A stretch of 64,000 nt of DNA, taken from Fragum whitleyi (lineage: Eukaryota > Mollusca > Bivalvia > Cardiida > Cardiidae). The position numbers were made by a program, and so were the translations under genes. Location: positions 91,574,901-91,638,900 of the forward strand of contig OX411544.1 of NCBI GenBank assembly GCA_948146395.1. The letters run 5' to 3'. Shown here piece after piece: positions 1-13,300 of the stretch (the first letter of the stretch is position 1; every line of letters starts with the position of its first letter). The notes below the pieces were generated by a model. It searched no databases. It was not told where the DNA came from and saw nothing but the letters and a program-made list of their open reading frames with translations.

Positions 1-547
1 TTAGAGTAGTTTTTTTCTTCTCCACAGAGTAACTGGGATATCCTTCAATACAGCTTCAAAATAGTAATAGTCATCATAATATTATGTGAATTGGGTCAGA
101 TTACCTAGAATAAGACAAGACTGCAAAGAAAACATGTTCTGTACATTCCTTCTCATTATAGGCCATCTAAGAATGCATTGTTTGCTATTTGGTCCCTTGA
201 ATTATTTTAAGAACAACTTCAAAGTTAATGTAAAATAGTGTATGAATTTATCTTAGACCACCCAGACCAAGATCAAACTTTACAGATCCGCCTACAATAC
301 CTTCCACCCTCAATTTAGGCATTTGTTTCGGTATAACTCTTTGTTTATTATAAGTATCTATAAGAAGCATTTCAGCACCAATTAGGTTTAGAATATCATT
401 CAGAAACATTTTAAAAGTTCAGGGTATGATTCAGAAAGAAAAATATTTGAGATTAATAATAATGATGGTACATATAGGACCCTGCACAGAAATGATCCGG
501 ATCAAGGTCAGGGTCCAAGACTTTAAAACCCATCTCGCTCTTGAATG
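1..547. other. 3' flank of lectin gene, no gene seen
   Basis: AT-rich sequence beyond the 3' end of the lectin gene. I see no exon-like stretch, tRNA or recognisable transposon here. Confidence 0.5.
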
Positions 548-745
548 AGAATACTCTCAAATTTAAGATTTAAATGAATGTATGAACATAAAAGCCAGTA
601 TCAATTAGCTGTTATTTTTAACAACCTACTAATACTATCCTCTAAATTCACCAATGTACTTTAGATTTACAACAGAATTAAAGCTTTAATATTAAGTTGA
701 AATCTGAGAAAAACCTCAGCTGAGCCTGAGAAAAGCCCTACAACC
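548..745. repeat. Degraded copy of the GTTATAA/CTCAGGCTCA inverted-repeat element
   Basis: It shares an internal stretch (ATTTAAATG..TATGAACATAAAA, then an AACAAC/GTTATT core) and a GAGCCTGAGAAAA end with the better copy at 18306-18510. The left terminal repeat is eroded. The match was made by eye. Confidence 0.45.
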
Positions 746-970
746 CAGAACCTAGGCTACACAGAGACAATTCCCATACATTCACCCTCAATCAAGGTCA
801 TCAATTTTACAAAATGTATTATATATGAAGTATTTAGGATATCCCTATTGAACTCCATCAAATCTTATAACAATAATACTGCAAGGATGAAATTTTGTTT
901 GGGAAAAGCTGAGCTTAACGGAGTCTAGAACTGAAACGATATTATACGATCTTTGGCGAGATCGATAACT

Positions 971-976
971 TTTATT
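971..976 (-). promoter_or_regulatory. Candidate polyadenylation signal of the lectin gene
   Basis: TTTATT on the plus strand reads AATAAA on the minus strand, about 120 nt past the lectin stop codon. Position and sequence fit a cleavage signal. Other AT-rich hexamers are nearby, so this is only the best candidate. Confidence 0.35.
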
Positions 977-1095
977 TTATAGGCGGCGAGATTAAGATAA
1001 ACTTGTCCCTAACAATATCGAGTAACATTTTCTTTTTCTCAAATTAACAATATTTAGTACAATAAAAGCCATTTTGGAACTCCCAGAAGTCAAAG

Positions 1096-1310
1096 TTATA
1101 TTTGGCAAATTACACTGCATTGTCTGTGACAAGCAATATCGTTCCATTGTCCTGCTTGGGTATAGATCACTGTACAGTGTTCTTCGTTACCGGAGTTTGT
1201 GGGCTCGCCGTCCATCCACCAAGTGTAATCTGGCACGTGCCCGTCACTTTCCCAAACAAACGTGCCCTCCTGGTCGACGTCAGTTAGGCCTATCCAGTAG
1301 TATTCCGCCG
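1096..1310 (-). CDS. Lectin gene exon 4: ligand-binding half and stop codon
   Basis: It is preceded by a TTTATTTTACACAG acceptor and enters in phase 1, completing an Ala codon. It carries WIGL, GEPT, WND and three of the four canonical cysteines, and ends in TAA two residues after the last conserved cysteine. A repeat of about 390 bp begins only about 22 bp upstream of the acceptor, inside intron 3. Confidence 0.9.
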
Positions 1311-4300
1311 CTGTGTAAAATAAACCATGGTGATATAGAGGATATTGAATGAGTGGTCATGGAATACCGAATTTATTAAACGAGTCATCTATGAACAGAT
1401 AAAAACGAGGCCATGCCTATAAATTCTGTATTTTATGAGCACAAATTTTATATTCTATTCATAATATGATACGAATTTTCGCGAAAAATCGTCAAAATTC
1501 TCGAAATTCGACATTTCGTTTTTCCGCGAAACTTATAACGCCGTTTAAAACTGACGTCAAAATATATACATTATGACGTAATTTTCGCGTTTACAAGATA
1601 GCGTTGCTATTCGTTCTGAGCTCATTTGCATTGTTATTCCACTAGTGAAATAACACCCGTGTAATATCAAAAAATATTCAACGGGTTTATTTCTCTCCAG
1701 CGACGTAGGTCATATCATAAAACATTTTATTAGAGCCAATAACTCTTTGTGAGCAGAGCAACTTGAAAAATGAAAGAATAAAATCCCGAATGAAAGTAAA
1801 AGAAATTCTTGTCTAATTTAACGGCTTCTCAGAAGCAGAACTGCATGCGTGTAATCAAAAATCCTTTTATGGAAGCGACTTGAAAATTGAAAGAATAAAA
1901 TCCTGAAAGAAAGTAAAAGAAATTCTTGTCTAATTTAACGGCTTTTCAGAAGCAGAACTGCATGCGTATAATCAAAAATCCTTTTATGAATATTTTAATT
2001 CTTAATTGATGAAATAGCAATGAAAGCTTATAGTGGAAGGGATACGATGCGTTTTCGGTATCCTACAAAACTGGACATGACCCAGATTAATCGTTTGTTT
2101 TACGAGTAAGATCGATTAATATTTCACTTCATGAACAACTAGTGAAAATATAGCATTTCTTGTTCACTCAATGAAATATAAATCAATCTTACACTGAAAC
2201 ACACGATAATCCTCATTTTCTTTAATGCTTTTCGGTTGATTATCGAGAAATAACTGTTGATTAGTTTGAGACACGCTGAATCTGGCTCGCTAAATTATAT
2301 TTCTATATTACATTTTTACTATTACTAAAATCTTTATTTTTGTAAGAATAAATCGTGTTTATACTTGTTCAAGATTCTAATAATTGATGTGCATCTATTG
2401 TCCTTTTGAAGCAGCAATTATGTTTTATTTTCTAAAAAAGTCTTTTAAATGTTACATATGTTACACTCTTTGTTAGCTAAATCAAAATGTATCAAAATGT
2501 TCTATTCATGTGAACATGAAATGGTCATGCTCATGTAAATTTTCAGTATTGAACTGAATTGCGTAGTTTCAAAAGTGCAAGATCTTTGCAAAACTAGGAT
2601 TGTCTGCAATGTACTTCGCATTCAATTGGAAACATGAAGAGCTTAAAAAGCTTCAAGAAAGGTTCAGGCAATTCTAACAGTATAACACTCTTATCAATGT
2701 GGCTTATTCACCTAACCATTGATCCCTTGAATTTCTAGTACACATCCTGACATTTATTATACCATCCTTTTGAAGCCTCCAGCTGCTTATACGACCAGGA
2801 TAAATGATACTCAATACGTTTGTACAGGCTTATGAAACCTAGTACCCATGATATGGAGTCAAATGCGCTAGCAAATCCAAAGCGCTACCAACTTGGCTAC
2901 AATTATGATCAACTTAAAGAAAGATTTTTTTACTTTATTAATCCCCACTCAGCCTTTTCTGTACTAAAACGATAGAAATATTGCTTAAAAATATTGTTGG
3001 AACAGCTTTTTTCATCTGTTTTGATAATCATTTTTTTTAAATGAAATCCATCTCTTGTTGTCAGAAGTAACGTATATATAGTGTTTATTCTTAGAAGGTG
3101 AAAAAGTCTGAAACAGAGAAGAAACCATAGGCTGTCTTAACATTGTGTTTGGTGTATTTCCTTAAACAATACTAGCGGCTCAATTATTGTACTTATAAAC
3201 AAGAAACGTATTTTTCACGCATGTAAAACCACAATATGTCTTGGAATTATTATTGATACTGTAAAAATACTCTAAACAGTAAGTTTATAGTTGGTTTAGA
3301 CAAAACGGGATTTTCAACCATTGCAATCGGATGACATATGAATCGGCCAAACGTCACAGTAGAAGATGGGTTAATAGCCTAACTAAGAGTAACGTATTTT
3401 GCAAACGGCTTGATGGCCAGGTGCATAAAACATCTTAAAAATCTTCCAAAGAACACGAGCTTTTAGAAAAACACAGTAAAATAAACATTCAGTGGGAGCA
3501 TTGATGAATATAACATTTCTTTTGAATACATTAAATTAAAATTTAAATATAACAATCATACATTGCTTATAAGGGCCATATTGCTCAAGTAATCATCTAA
3601 ATGGGCTTAAAATGCCGTCAAAATCAAATTTATAGTGAACAAAACACTAAATCAATTAACTTTTTACAAAATTATAGTTAATAACTATATCAAGGAATCT
3701 TGTCATTGATTTTTTTATGGGGTACTAACTTTGAAGTAACGTATCTCACAAATGCGCCACTGGTCAGAGTGTTGACAAGTCTAAAAATGTTTTATATGCC
3801 ATGGGCTATCAAACAGGCAGTGTTAACACAATTTCCGATAAGGCAGGGATGGACAATTCATTTCTATTTCAGAGTTTTTTTTCTAATTTTAAGGATAACG
3901 TATTTTTACTGCAACATCATTCCCCTTAAGGTGACTAGATATTTCAAGAAAGTCCATAAATGGGCCCTACAGTTATTCAGCAACACAAATTTACGTATAA
4001 GAAGGAAACTTTCTATCATTTTGACTTCCATTTTTCGAGTTCTCTTCTGAAATCTATTTCTTTTAAATTTTGCTGGGTGTCCTACTTAAAAGTAATGTAT
4101 CTTACAAAAACCCTACTCGACAGAGTGCAGCATATATCAAAATGTTCTTTATACCATTGACTCATGCAAAATATGGTCTACAAAATTCGACAAACCCCCT
4201 TCTTGCTCATAGACTAGTATTTCTGTCATCAGAGCGCTTCAGAAATTGAGTTTAATGAACGAATGTGAGAAAAAGAATCTGTTAGTAGATTTTATTTGAG

Positions 4301-7300
4301 ACAAATTCATCTTTACCTCGTCTAGAATAGAAATGTTATTAAGCTCGCCCTGGCTAGCTAAAAAACATTCCTATTCTTTGTTCGGTTAAGATCGGCTTGT
4401 CTCAAATAAAATCTCATAAGAGATCCTTTATATCTCTAATGGTTGTTTGTATTAGGAGATAATGGGGAGCGGAGGGAGGCCCTATGAGAAAAAAAAAATA
4501 AATCAACAAACGATTATCCTTTAAGCAATATTGATAATCCAAAAAAAAGTAGGCCCACAAATAAAAGCAACCTATTTCCAGGTCTTTTTTTTATATAAAA
4601 AAGCTGAATCGAGTATTCGTTTGCCTAAGGCTTATTAATGACAATTAATTGAACAATTATATTAACTCCGTATATACCTCCAGGGATTCCATCGATGTAA
4701 TTTCGCAGCAATTCGTATTGGTCACGTGATCGCGGCTCTGCCAATTTTCCACCTTCTTGCCTACAATAATCCTGTTCGGAAACAAATGAAAGTAACATTT
4801 CAAAGAAACTTTGTCAAAGAGTTCCTTGGGTGACCCTTTCCAAAAATTGTTCTTGAAATTATCATTAACATATTTTTAGTAATGGCGAGGTAATGCCCGA
4901 CATTTTAGCTCACTTGAGCCTTTCGTGCGCAAGGTAAGCTTTTAGGATTACCTGGTTTCCGTTGTGGGTCGTCCGTCGTCAATATTTACCGTGTAGACAC
5001 TCTAGAGGCCGCATTTTTATCCCAATCAACTTGAACATTGGTCTGAATGATTTTCTTTGTGAATTCTCGGACAAATTCGAAATAAGGATTAGTGGGGTAA
5101 ATAACTAGGTCACGGGGTCAAATTTTAGAAAAGTCTTATGGACACTCAAGAGGCCATATTTTAAACCCAATCAACCTGAAAATTGGTCAGAATGATTATC
5201 TTGATGAAATCTCGGACAAATTCGAAATTGGGTCAAGTGATTTCTCAAATTACGTCACGGGGTCAAATCTTAAAAAAACCTTTCGGACACTGTTGAGGCT
5301 ATATTTTTAACCAATCAACCTGAAAATTTGTCAGAATGGTATCTGAAAGAAATCTCGTTCAAGTTAGAGCTAGGTCAAATAAGGGTCATAAACTAGTTTA
5401 CTGGGTCAAATCTCAGAAAAGCCGTGTTTTCACTCAAGAAGACAAAGTTTTAACCCAGTTAACTTTTAAATTTGTCAAAACTATTTTGTTTTTGGTGAAA
5501 ACCAACAGTATTACTTTTGCTTGTCATAATTTTTTAAAACTTCCTTTAATGTTTTTAGATTGAGCGATTAAGGGCCACTACGACCCTCTTGTCTTCACTT
5601 TCTTTTCGCTGAAAGATTTTTTTCCTAAAGAATTGAGCTTTTTCAATAAAACTTTAAAACAAGAGGCCAAAGAGGGTCTGTATTCAGTCGTTTCAGTTGC
5701 TTTTACACCTTTTTACTTTCATTAGAAAGAGATCGCTTTAACTGAAAACAATACTGTGACTTTTTAGAAATACCCCCAAGGTGGCACTCATTCTTTTCGA
5801 CTATTTGTCCCTAACCAATGGGTTGATAATCGTAGACCTATGTGAGATAGTAGCTGGAGGCTAGGAAAGGATGTGATGGTATTATACCAGGAATCCATTG
5901 TTAGGTGCTCCAGCCTCCGCGATATAACTGTAATTTAATGAAAGCGGCATAATACTCCATTCAATTAATCATTCTTATTTTGTAATGTTTTACTAAACCT
6001 GGCCGACATTACAAATACCGAATCAAACATTAACCTGCATACCCTTGACCCCTCCAATCACCAACAAACCAATAAGTGATTGCAATAAGTATACCATTCT
6101 AAATATATTTCAAGGATATATTTAGGTAAAGGGTAAAGGGTCATTCGTGGCACATTATCAAGATTTTTTGAGATTTCCAAATGTAAATTAGCCCCGCCCT
6201 GCCACGCCCACATTTATCGGCCTGTCAAAAGTTTATGACAAATTTAAGTAAAAGTGACCCAACGGAATATTCATCCCAAGTTTCATTTAAATTTGGCAAA
6301 ACGAGTTTGGAGGAGAAGACTTTAAATGATTTAGTAGAAAAAAGTCCTACCCAGCCACGCCAAAATTAAGGGTTCAATTACTTATTTTATCAATTTATGT
6401 AAAGGGTTACCCGAGGAACACTCGTGCATCTTTTGTTGACATCGGCCAAATGATTTGGGAGGGCATTTTTTTTATTAACTAAGCCCCATTCTGCTACGCG
6501 CATATTTGGTGGTCTATCAAAATTTATTCAACAATTCTAGTAAAGGGTCATCCAAAGAACATCCATGCTAAGTTTCAATGAAATTGGCAAAATTGTTTGG
6601 AAGGAGAAAGTTTTAAAGCTTTTATGGTGAAAAAATCTCTTCCCTATAAGGCCCATGTTTGGGAGACAATAAAAATGTTATTTTAAGTAAAGGATCACCC
6701 AAGGAACTTCAATGCCTAGTAACATTTAAACCTGCAAATGGTTTTGGGAAAAAATATTTTTTCATGGATTTTAAATGAAAGTAAGCCAAAAATGACCACA
6801 TATAGTAAAACATAAAAAAATCTTCTTCTCTGAGATTAGTGGTCATCCAGACTAAACAGGAATGATACTTATACCATGCTTTATCAGAATTTTACATCTT
6901 AGCCTAATTAAGCTGATTACTTAGGTGCTACAGGCTGTTGTGTCATCCAAAAATGTCATATTGTAGAATAAACAATACTTCTTCTCTAAACTATGCGTCA
7001 GAATAAGGTCAAACTTCACAGGAATAAATATTAAGGCATGCTCTGTAAGATTCCTTAGTTAAATCAACACGTAGATTTCAACTTGGAATGCTGTGGGCTC
7101 CTGCGTCACCCAAAATGGATCTCTATGGTAAACCATAAAATATGTTCTTCTCTAAAACTACTGGTAGGAATTCAACCAAGATTTAAAGAAGCTATGCTTG
7201 GGAAATGCTCTTTCAGATTGCTACATTTAGTCCCGATTCGGCTGATAACAACGGCTATATGGGCAAACTAGTCACAAAAAATGACCGCATACGATGAAAC

Positions 7301-10300
7301 ATTTACAGAAAACTTCACTGAATTTACTTATCAAATTTAAACAAAACATCACTTGAATGATAATCAGGACATTTTACTTAACATTCCCCTGATTAATCCT
7401 GATTTGTCTGATAACTCTGATGCATTGGGCAGACGAATCACGAAGACATGACCCAATATGGCGAATTATAAATATTTTTTCTGTTTATAAACAATTGGAT
7501 AGAATTTAACCAAACTTCACAGGAATGGATCGTTAAGAACGCTCTCTTAGATTTCTTCCTAAAATTAAGATTGGCGTAAGATATGGGTGCCGTCGAGTTA
7601 GCTAAAAATAGTGCATTAACATGACGAATTATGAAAAAATATCTTCTCTGAAATGAATTTTCGAATACGGATGATAGTTGTCAGGAATGTTATTTGGAAA
7701 GAACTCTTTCCTTTTCTTTATTTATTATATGTTGCTGTGTCATGGAAAAGGGGGTATTTGTAAAGCAAAAACAAAACAAAAAACTCGATCTAAAAATAGA
7801 TTGTGTACTCTATACGCGAAGAAAGTTTCATTTAAGCTTTATTGTTTGGCCGAGTATTTTGATAGCTTCTTCGATCTAGGGGATTGCAATTATAGGGACG
7901 AGTGTCTTTTTCACTGCGTTTATTGGGGTATAAAGTGCAAATGACCTAGCACATGGCTTAAACATAACGCCCTACGGGCGTTATTTGCCATGTGCTAAAG
8001 TAATTGCACTTTACACCCCAATAAACGCAGTGAAAAAGACACTCAACCCTATAATGAATTATCATAAATCCGCTAGGCATTTATTGACAGTTGAGCGAAA
8101 CTAGCCCTCTTGGGCCTTTTGTTACTCAACTGAATAAAGATATTAAAATGATACGTCGATAACTATTACTATGAATATAATTACACTTATTGACAAACAA
8201 CCACAGTTTACATTTTGTTATCGTTTTAAAATCTTTCATATCGTAAAGTGGCGAACGATATACCTTGTCGAAAGAGAACAATCTTCTAAACTGGTGGATT
8301 TCAAAAAAAGCTTGATGCTGTTTCTGCCTTGTAAGTACAATACTTGGAAAAGTTTATTTGAATTTGTCGATGTCTGCTTCATATCTCTTATATGAACCCT
8401 TTGCTGTTTAATCCCTGCTTTTTACGTGCCTGTGATTTTATGAATAAGAAAACATTTTGAAAAAAGAAGAAATTGCTTTTGACAAGCAATTTCTTCTTTT
8501 TCCACACTATTTTCTACCCTACTGAATGGTTATTTTTAAAAATAAATCCACTTTACCTTTTCGTCTGCAAAACCTTTTAATTTGGACAGGTCCAAAATTT
8601 TGTAAAACAGGAAAGGGTTAAACGAATGACGCTACATCTTAGAAATACATACATAGATGTAGGGGGAAGCAGAGAGAATTTTTAGTTTCGTGTAAATAAG
8701 AGTAAGACTCATGAAACGATGTTAATTTTCAAGCGTCAATATTGTGCTTAGCGCAATATCAAAAACTTAATATTATTTTTTTACCCTAGCTTCTGAATAG
8801 TTTCTGTTGCGCTCATGGAAGATGTAGTACATCTCTCCGATCAAAGTCCAGGCCTCGAGGTATCCTGTGGAATATACCAAAAACATAATACAAAAATATG
8901 TGGCGTCTCTTCGAATGAAAGCACAATCGGTTTTTTTGTTGTTGTTGTTGTTGTTGTTTTCGGCTAACTCTAAACATTTTCCATATTCCGGAATATTGAC
9001 AGCAAACTTATTGGTGTTGCCAAACGAATACCATCAAAATTGATTCGTTCTAATTCGATATGCTTACAAAACTCGTTTGGTGTATAAACTTGAGATGCAG
9101 AAAATGTTGAGTTTATATAACCAATATCCCTCCTCCCTACCGTCAATATCATTTGAGCGGTCCGCTTTTTTATAAAAGCAATTTATTTATTTGTTACCAG
9201 TCTCCGTAGATTCTTGGAAAAGCAAGAACCTTTTTGGTGTAGCCTTAATGATTTATTATGAATAAAGTGACTAATGCAGAAATCTGACCAAAGTTCATGA
9301 AAGTCAGGGAGCCAGGCCTCGAAAAAGTTCGAAAGAAGTGACACACTCTGCTATAGTAGGTTTGATGGTATCAAAGAGAGGCTTAGTATCCCAGAAGCTA
9401 GGAAAAATTGTTCTACCCTTCGATTTCTCTTGTCATATATGCCTACAGACCCTTAATTTGCGGGTACCCTTTACACCGAAAAATGTTTTTCTTGCCATGA
9501 TGGATGTACAGGTGGCTTTACCTGTATGTCTTTAAAACAGCTACTAACTCATTTTTCCATGAAAAAACTATCATTTGAAAGTGTCGCTTGTATCAGTTGA
9601 ATAATACAATCTTATTTTAAGACAATCTTGTCCTTGTGCAAGACAGATGTACGCAGAGAACAATTTCATAACAATTAAATTTAGAAATAATTTATTAAAA
9701 TATTAATGATTAATTTTAGATTTCAAATTCCAACGATCACTATCGAGACTGAGACACCATTAATCTTAGATTAAATCCAGAAACCTCAAAATGATTGTGC
9801 TGTAATGACACCATATGTGTATGCCAAAACAATTGAATAGAGTGTTCATATATTTTCCGCGAAAATAAGAAAGCTGCTATATTTCCAACACTGATTTATC
9901 ATGTAACAGAAAAAAAGATTGCTTTCTTTTAAGAAGATAAACACATACTTAGAAAAGGTTAGGTCCAGTGTACGTAGAGATTTATTAAATGACTTTTTAA
10001 ATTTAATCTCATTCATTACATACAATTTTTTAAACGTTTCTCTTTCATTAAATACTAATAATAAAATAAGTATCTTGTCTCAATCTTTCGATCCCAAAAC
10101 GAAATTGTTAACAAAAATCTACAATGAAAGAAAATGTGTACTAAGAGATGTAAAACATATTTATATGTTGGGCTTTCTACGGTTTACAAAGAAATTTGAC
10201 ATATTTCAAGGTACAGGCACCTTGAACAGTATCACTTCAGCTAGTACTAGTTCGACAGATTTCTTTCTTGGTGCTTTTTATGAATAGTTTTTTTTCTTTC

Positions 10301-13300
10301 TATTACATGTAAATCATTATAAATGACAATCTGATTTACTTATAAGATAGGGTTTTATATTCTTTAAACAATTTTTTCAGTCTTTTCGCGGTAGATTTCT
10401 GGGTATTTCCTTACTAGTACTGCAACAACATCGTTTGTGAGTTTATGTTTGTTTGTCCCTTATAGGTTTTCTACAGCTCTAGGAGAAAATGTAAGGATGG
10501 ATGAGAACCACTACCGGGGATCGAACTTAATTTTTCATTAAGTGTTTGTGCTTCATTGTGTTCAGTGCTATGTTCTGATAAACCTTACTGCACCTTTTGT
10601 TGTGAACATTGATGTCACAAGGGTTCGACCTTGTAACATTCTATTTCTCTCGTGTTATGAGTCCACTGAGCAACACTGGCCTGCACCACAATTTATAACA
10701 TTCTTCTACTTAATTTGACTTGGTTTTATTTAAATTTTAGATAAATACTTATATAACAGGATATTGTATTTTTCCTTTTTCTAATGTTTGTTCGTATTCA
10801 TATTTAAGAATTCAACCTGCTATCAGCCTCCTCAGAACCGTTTGCTATCAAAGTAGGCACAGTCCCAAACGCCCACAAGCTTCACACTATTAACTTTTTC
10901 TGTGTCATTTGACATGACTATAACGGCGAAAATAAATTTTGTTCAATTGTAACAAAAGTGATGTTTATACTCATTTAATTGAATTTAATTATTTTCATAT
11001 AAATTCATTTTTCTGCGTAGGCGAGTTTTATCATTTATTAGCTCCACTGGCCGAAGGCCAGCGAGATATTGTCATGGCGGAGTGTCCGTCGTGCGTCTGT
11101 GCGTAAACTTTTTCTTTATTCATCTTCTCCTCCCAAACCAATGGGCGGATTTTAACGAAACTTGGTAGAAATTATCCTCGGGTTGCCCCCTTCTTAAATT
11201 GTTCAAAGAATTTTGATTGGCCCCTAAATATGGGCGTGGCAGGGCGTGGCATTTTATCACTTTGAAATCTTAAAAAATCTTCTCCTCCCGAACCATTGGG
11301 CCAATTTCAATGAAACTTGGCATGGATGTTCCTTGGGTGACCCTTTACTTAAATTGTTCAAGAAATTTTGATTGGTCCATAAATATGGGCGTGGCAGGGC
11401 GGGGCTATTCTGAGCCCGAAATCTTTGAACGACATCTCCTCCTGAACCACTGGGCCGATTTCAATGAAACTTTAACAGAATGTTCCTTGGGTGACCCTTT
11501 ATCTAAAATTTTCAAGAAAATTTGATTGGACTAAAAATATGGGCATGGCAGGGCGGGGCTATTTTGAGCTCGAAATTTTCAAATGACATTTTCTTCTGAA
11601 CCACTTCGCTGATTTCAATGAAACTTTACCAGAATGTTCCTTTAGTGTCTCTTTTCAAAAAATATTTGCTAAATTTTGATAGGCCTATAAATATGGGCGT
11701 GGCAGAGCGGGGCTTATATTGAGGCCAAAATCTTTGAACGATATCTCCTCCGGAACCACTCAGCCAATTTCAATGAAACTTTACCAGAATAATTCTTGGG
11801 TGACTATTTACTTAGATTGTTCAAGAAATTTTGATTGGTCCATAAAAATGGGCATGTCAGGTTGGGCCTATTTTGAGCCCGAAATCTTTGAACGACATCT
11901 TCTGAAACTCATGTTTTAATAAGATTGGTCAAGGGTTGCAGGTTCTTTGTGATTGAGTATTTTGGTGCAATATCGACCAGAACCATTTAATCATCACTTA
12001 ATAGGTCTTAGGCGATTTTTGAGTGTTAATGTATTCATTTAAAGTAAGCTTTATTTAATGAAAGTCTAAAGATTTTAAAGCCAGTGGAGCGATACAGGCC
12101 CTCTTTGGCCTCTTGTTCGAAACTTTTATCAAGAAATTAAGGATAGTCATGTAGATAAAGTTCGAGCAAAGATTCATTTTTGATCAAATTAGCAATTGTG
12201 CATACTGTGTTAAAAATTTAAACCGTCTTTCCAATTTTTTACCAAGGGGCGGGGGGGAGGTGGGTTAAAGGCGGTTCTCTACGTACACCTTCATACCGGC
12301 ACATGTTGGTCGTCTTATATCACATTTACAGAGGGATAATATGTTACAACAAGGATTCTTATTATAACGAATATCTAGAGATTTAGAATATTTAAAGGCA
12401 TAATGGTACGCTTACATTACATGTCTGTTAAATTTCTTTGTAACATTCTCTTTGTACACTATTCTTTTCAATAAAACTTAATTCATTTAAAGTTGAATTA
12501 TCTTATGTCCATGTTTACAGATGAAATCAGTTGAAATAAATTATAAATCTTATAAAGCGAGAATATTTATTATCTATTCCAATTCATCAAATGTTTATTC
12601 TACTGTTCTCTGCGTACACTTGTCTTACCCAAGTATATTTTTGTACTTCGCCTGAAGTATTCAGTTCAGCTGACATCTGTTGTGGTATGAAATCAAGTTA
12701 AAATATGATTGAAGCAATTCAAGCTTTTGATAAGACATTTAGATAAAGCATATTGGAAAATCAGATTTTCCGAACCAATTCTTTTGGTGTTAAGGGTACC
12801 CTCTAATAAAGGCTCTATAAGCATATGTGACAAGAGAAATCGAAGAGCAGAGCAACTTTTCCAGGCTCCTGGGACCCTAAGCTTTACTTTGGTACCATCA
12901 AACCAACTATAGCAAAGCGTGTCCCCTCCGATCATTTTTGCGAGATAGAGCGATCTGGGTTACAGACTATGAGGCAATCGATGCGACGGAAAATAACTTG
13001 GCCAACGTTCAGGATGACAAAACAGTGCAAACTGTTTTCTCATAATACACTGCTTTGCCCATGCATGTGCTTACAAAGCTTGGTATTATTTGAAAACAGT
13101 TTGCACTGTTTAGTCACCCAGAGCAAAGGACTCGTAAATATTTTTGTTTCTGGTTTGTTTTTCATTTATCGTTTGGTTTTGAATGTAAGAAGAAATTGCT
13201 TGAAAAGTAAAAATAATTATGTTACCAATTCTCATCATGGCCGTAGAAGATTGCCGATCATTCAGCCTTTGGTCACCGTTAGATCCATTGATTCGGTATA

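Noticed and set aside
1761..1989. CRISPR-like or satellite array
   Set aside because: Only two 117-bp units with no repeat-spacer structure; a simple tandem duplication in a eukaryotic intron.
9919..10287. 122-codon open frame on the plus strand
   Set aside because: Begins with TTG, no known motif, antisense within a lectin intron, AT-rich composition expected to give such frames.
10608..10690. Minus-strand tRNA-like stretch (TTGCTCAGTGGACTC ... GGTCGAACCC)
   Set aside because: Promoter boxes are suggestive, but no cloverleaf can be formed.
12693..12935. Overlapping open frames of 67-80 codons on both strands
   Set aside because: They cover a dispersed repeat that also occurs at 9330-9525; no domains.
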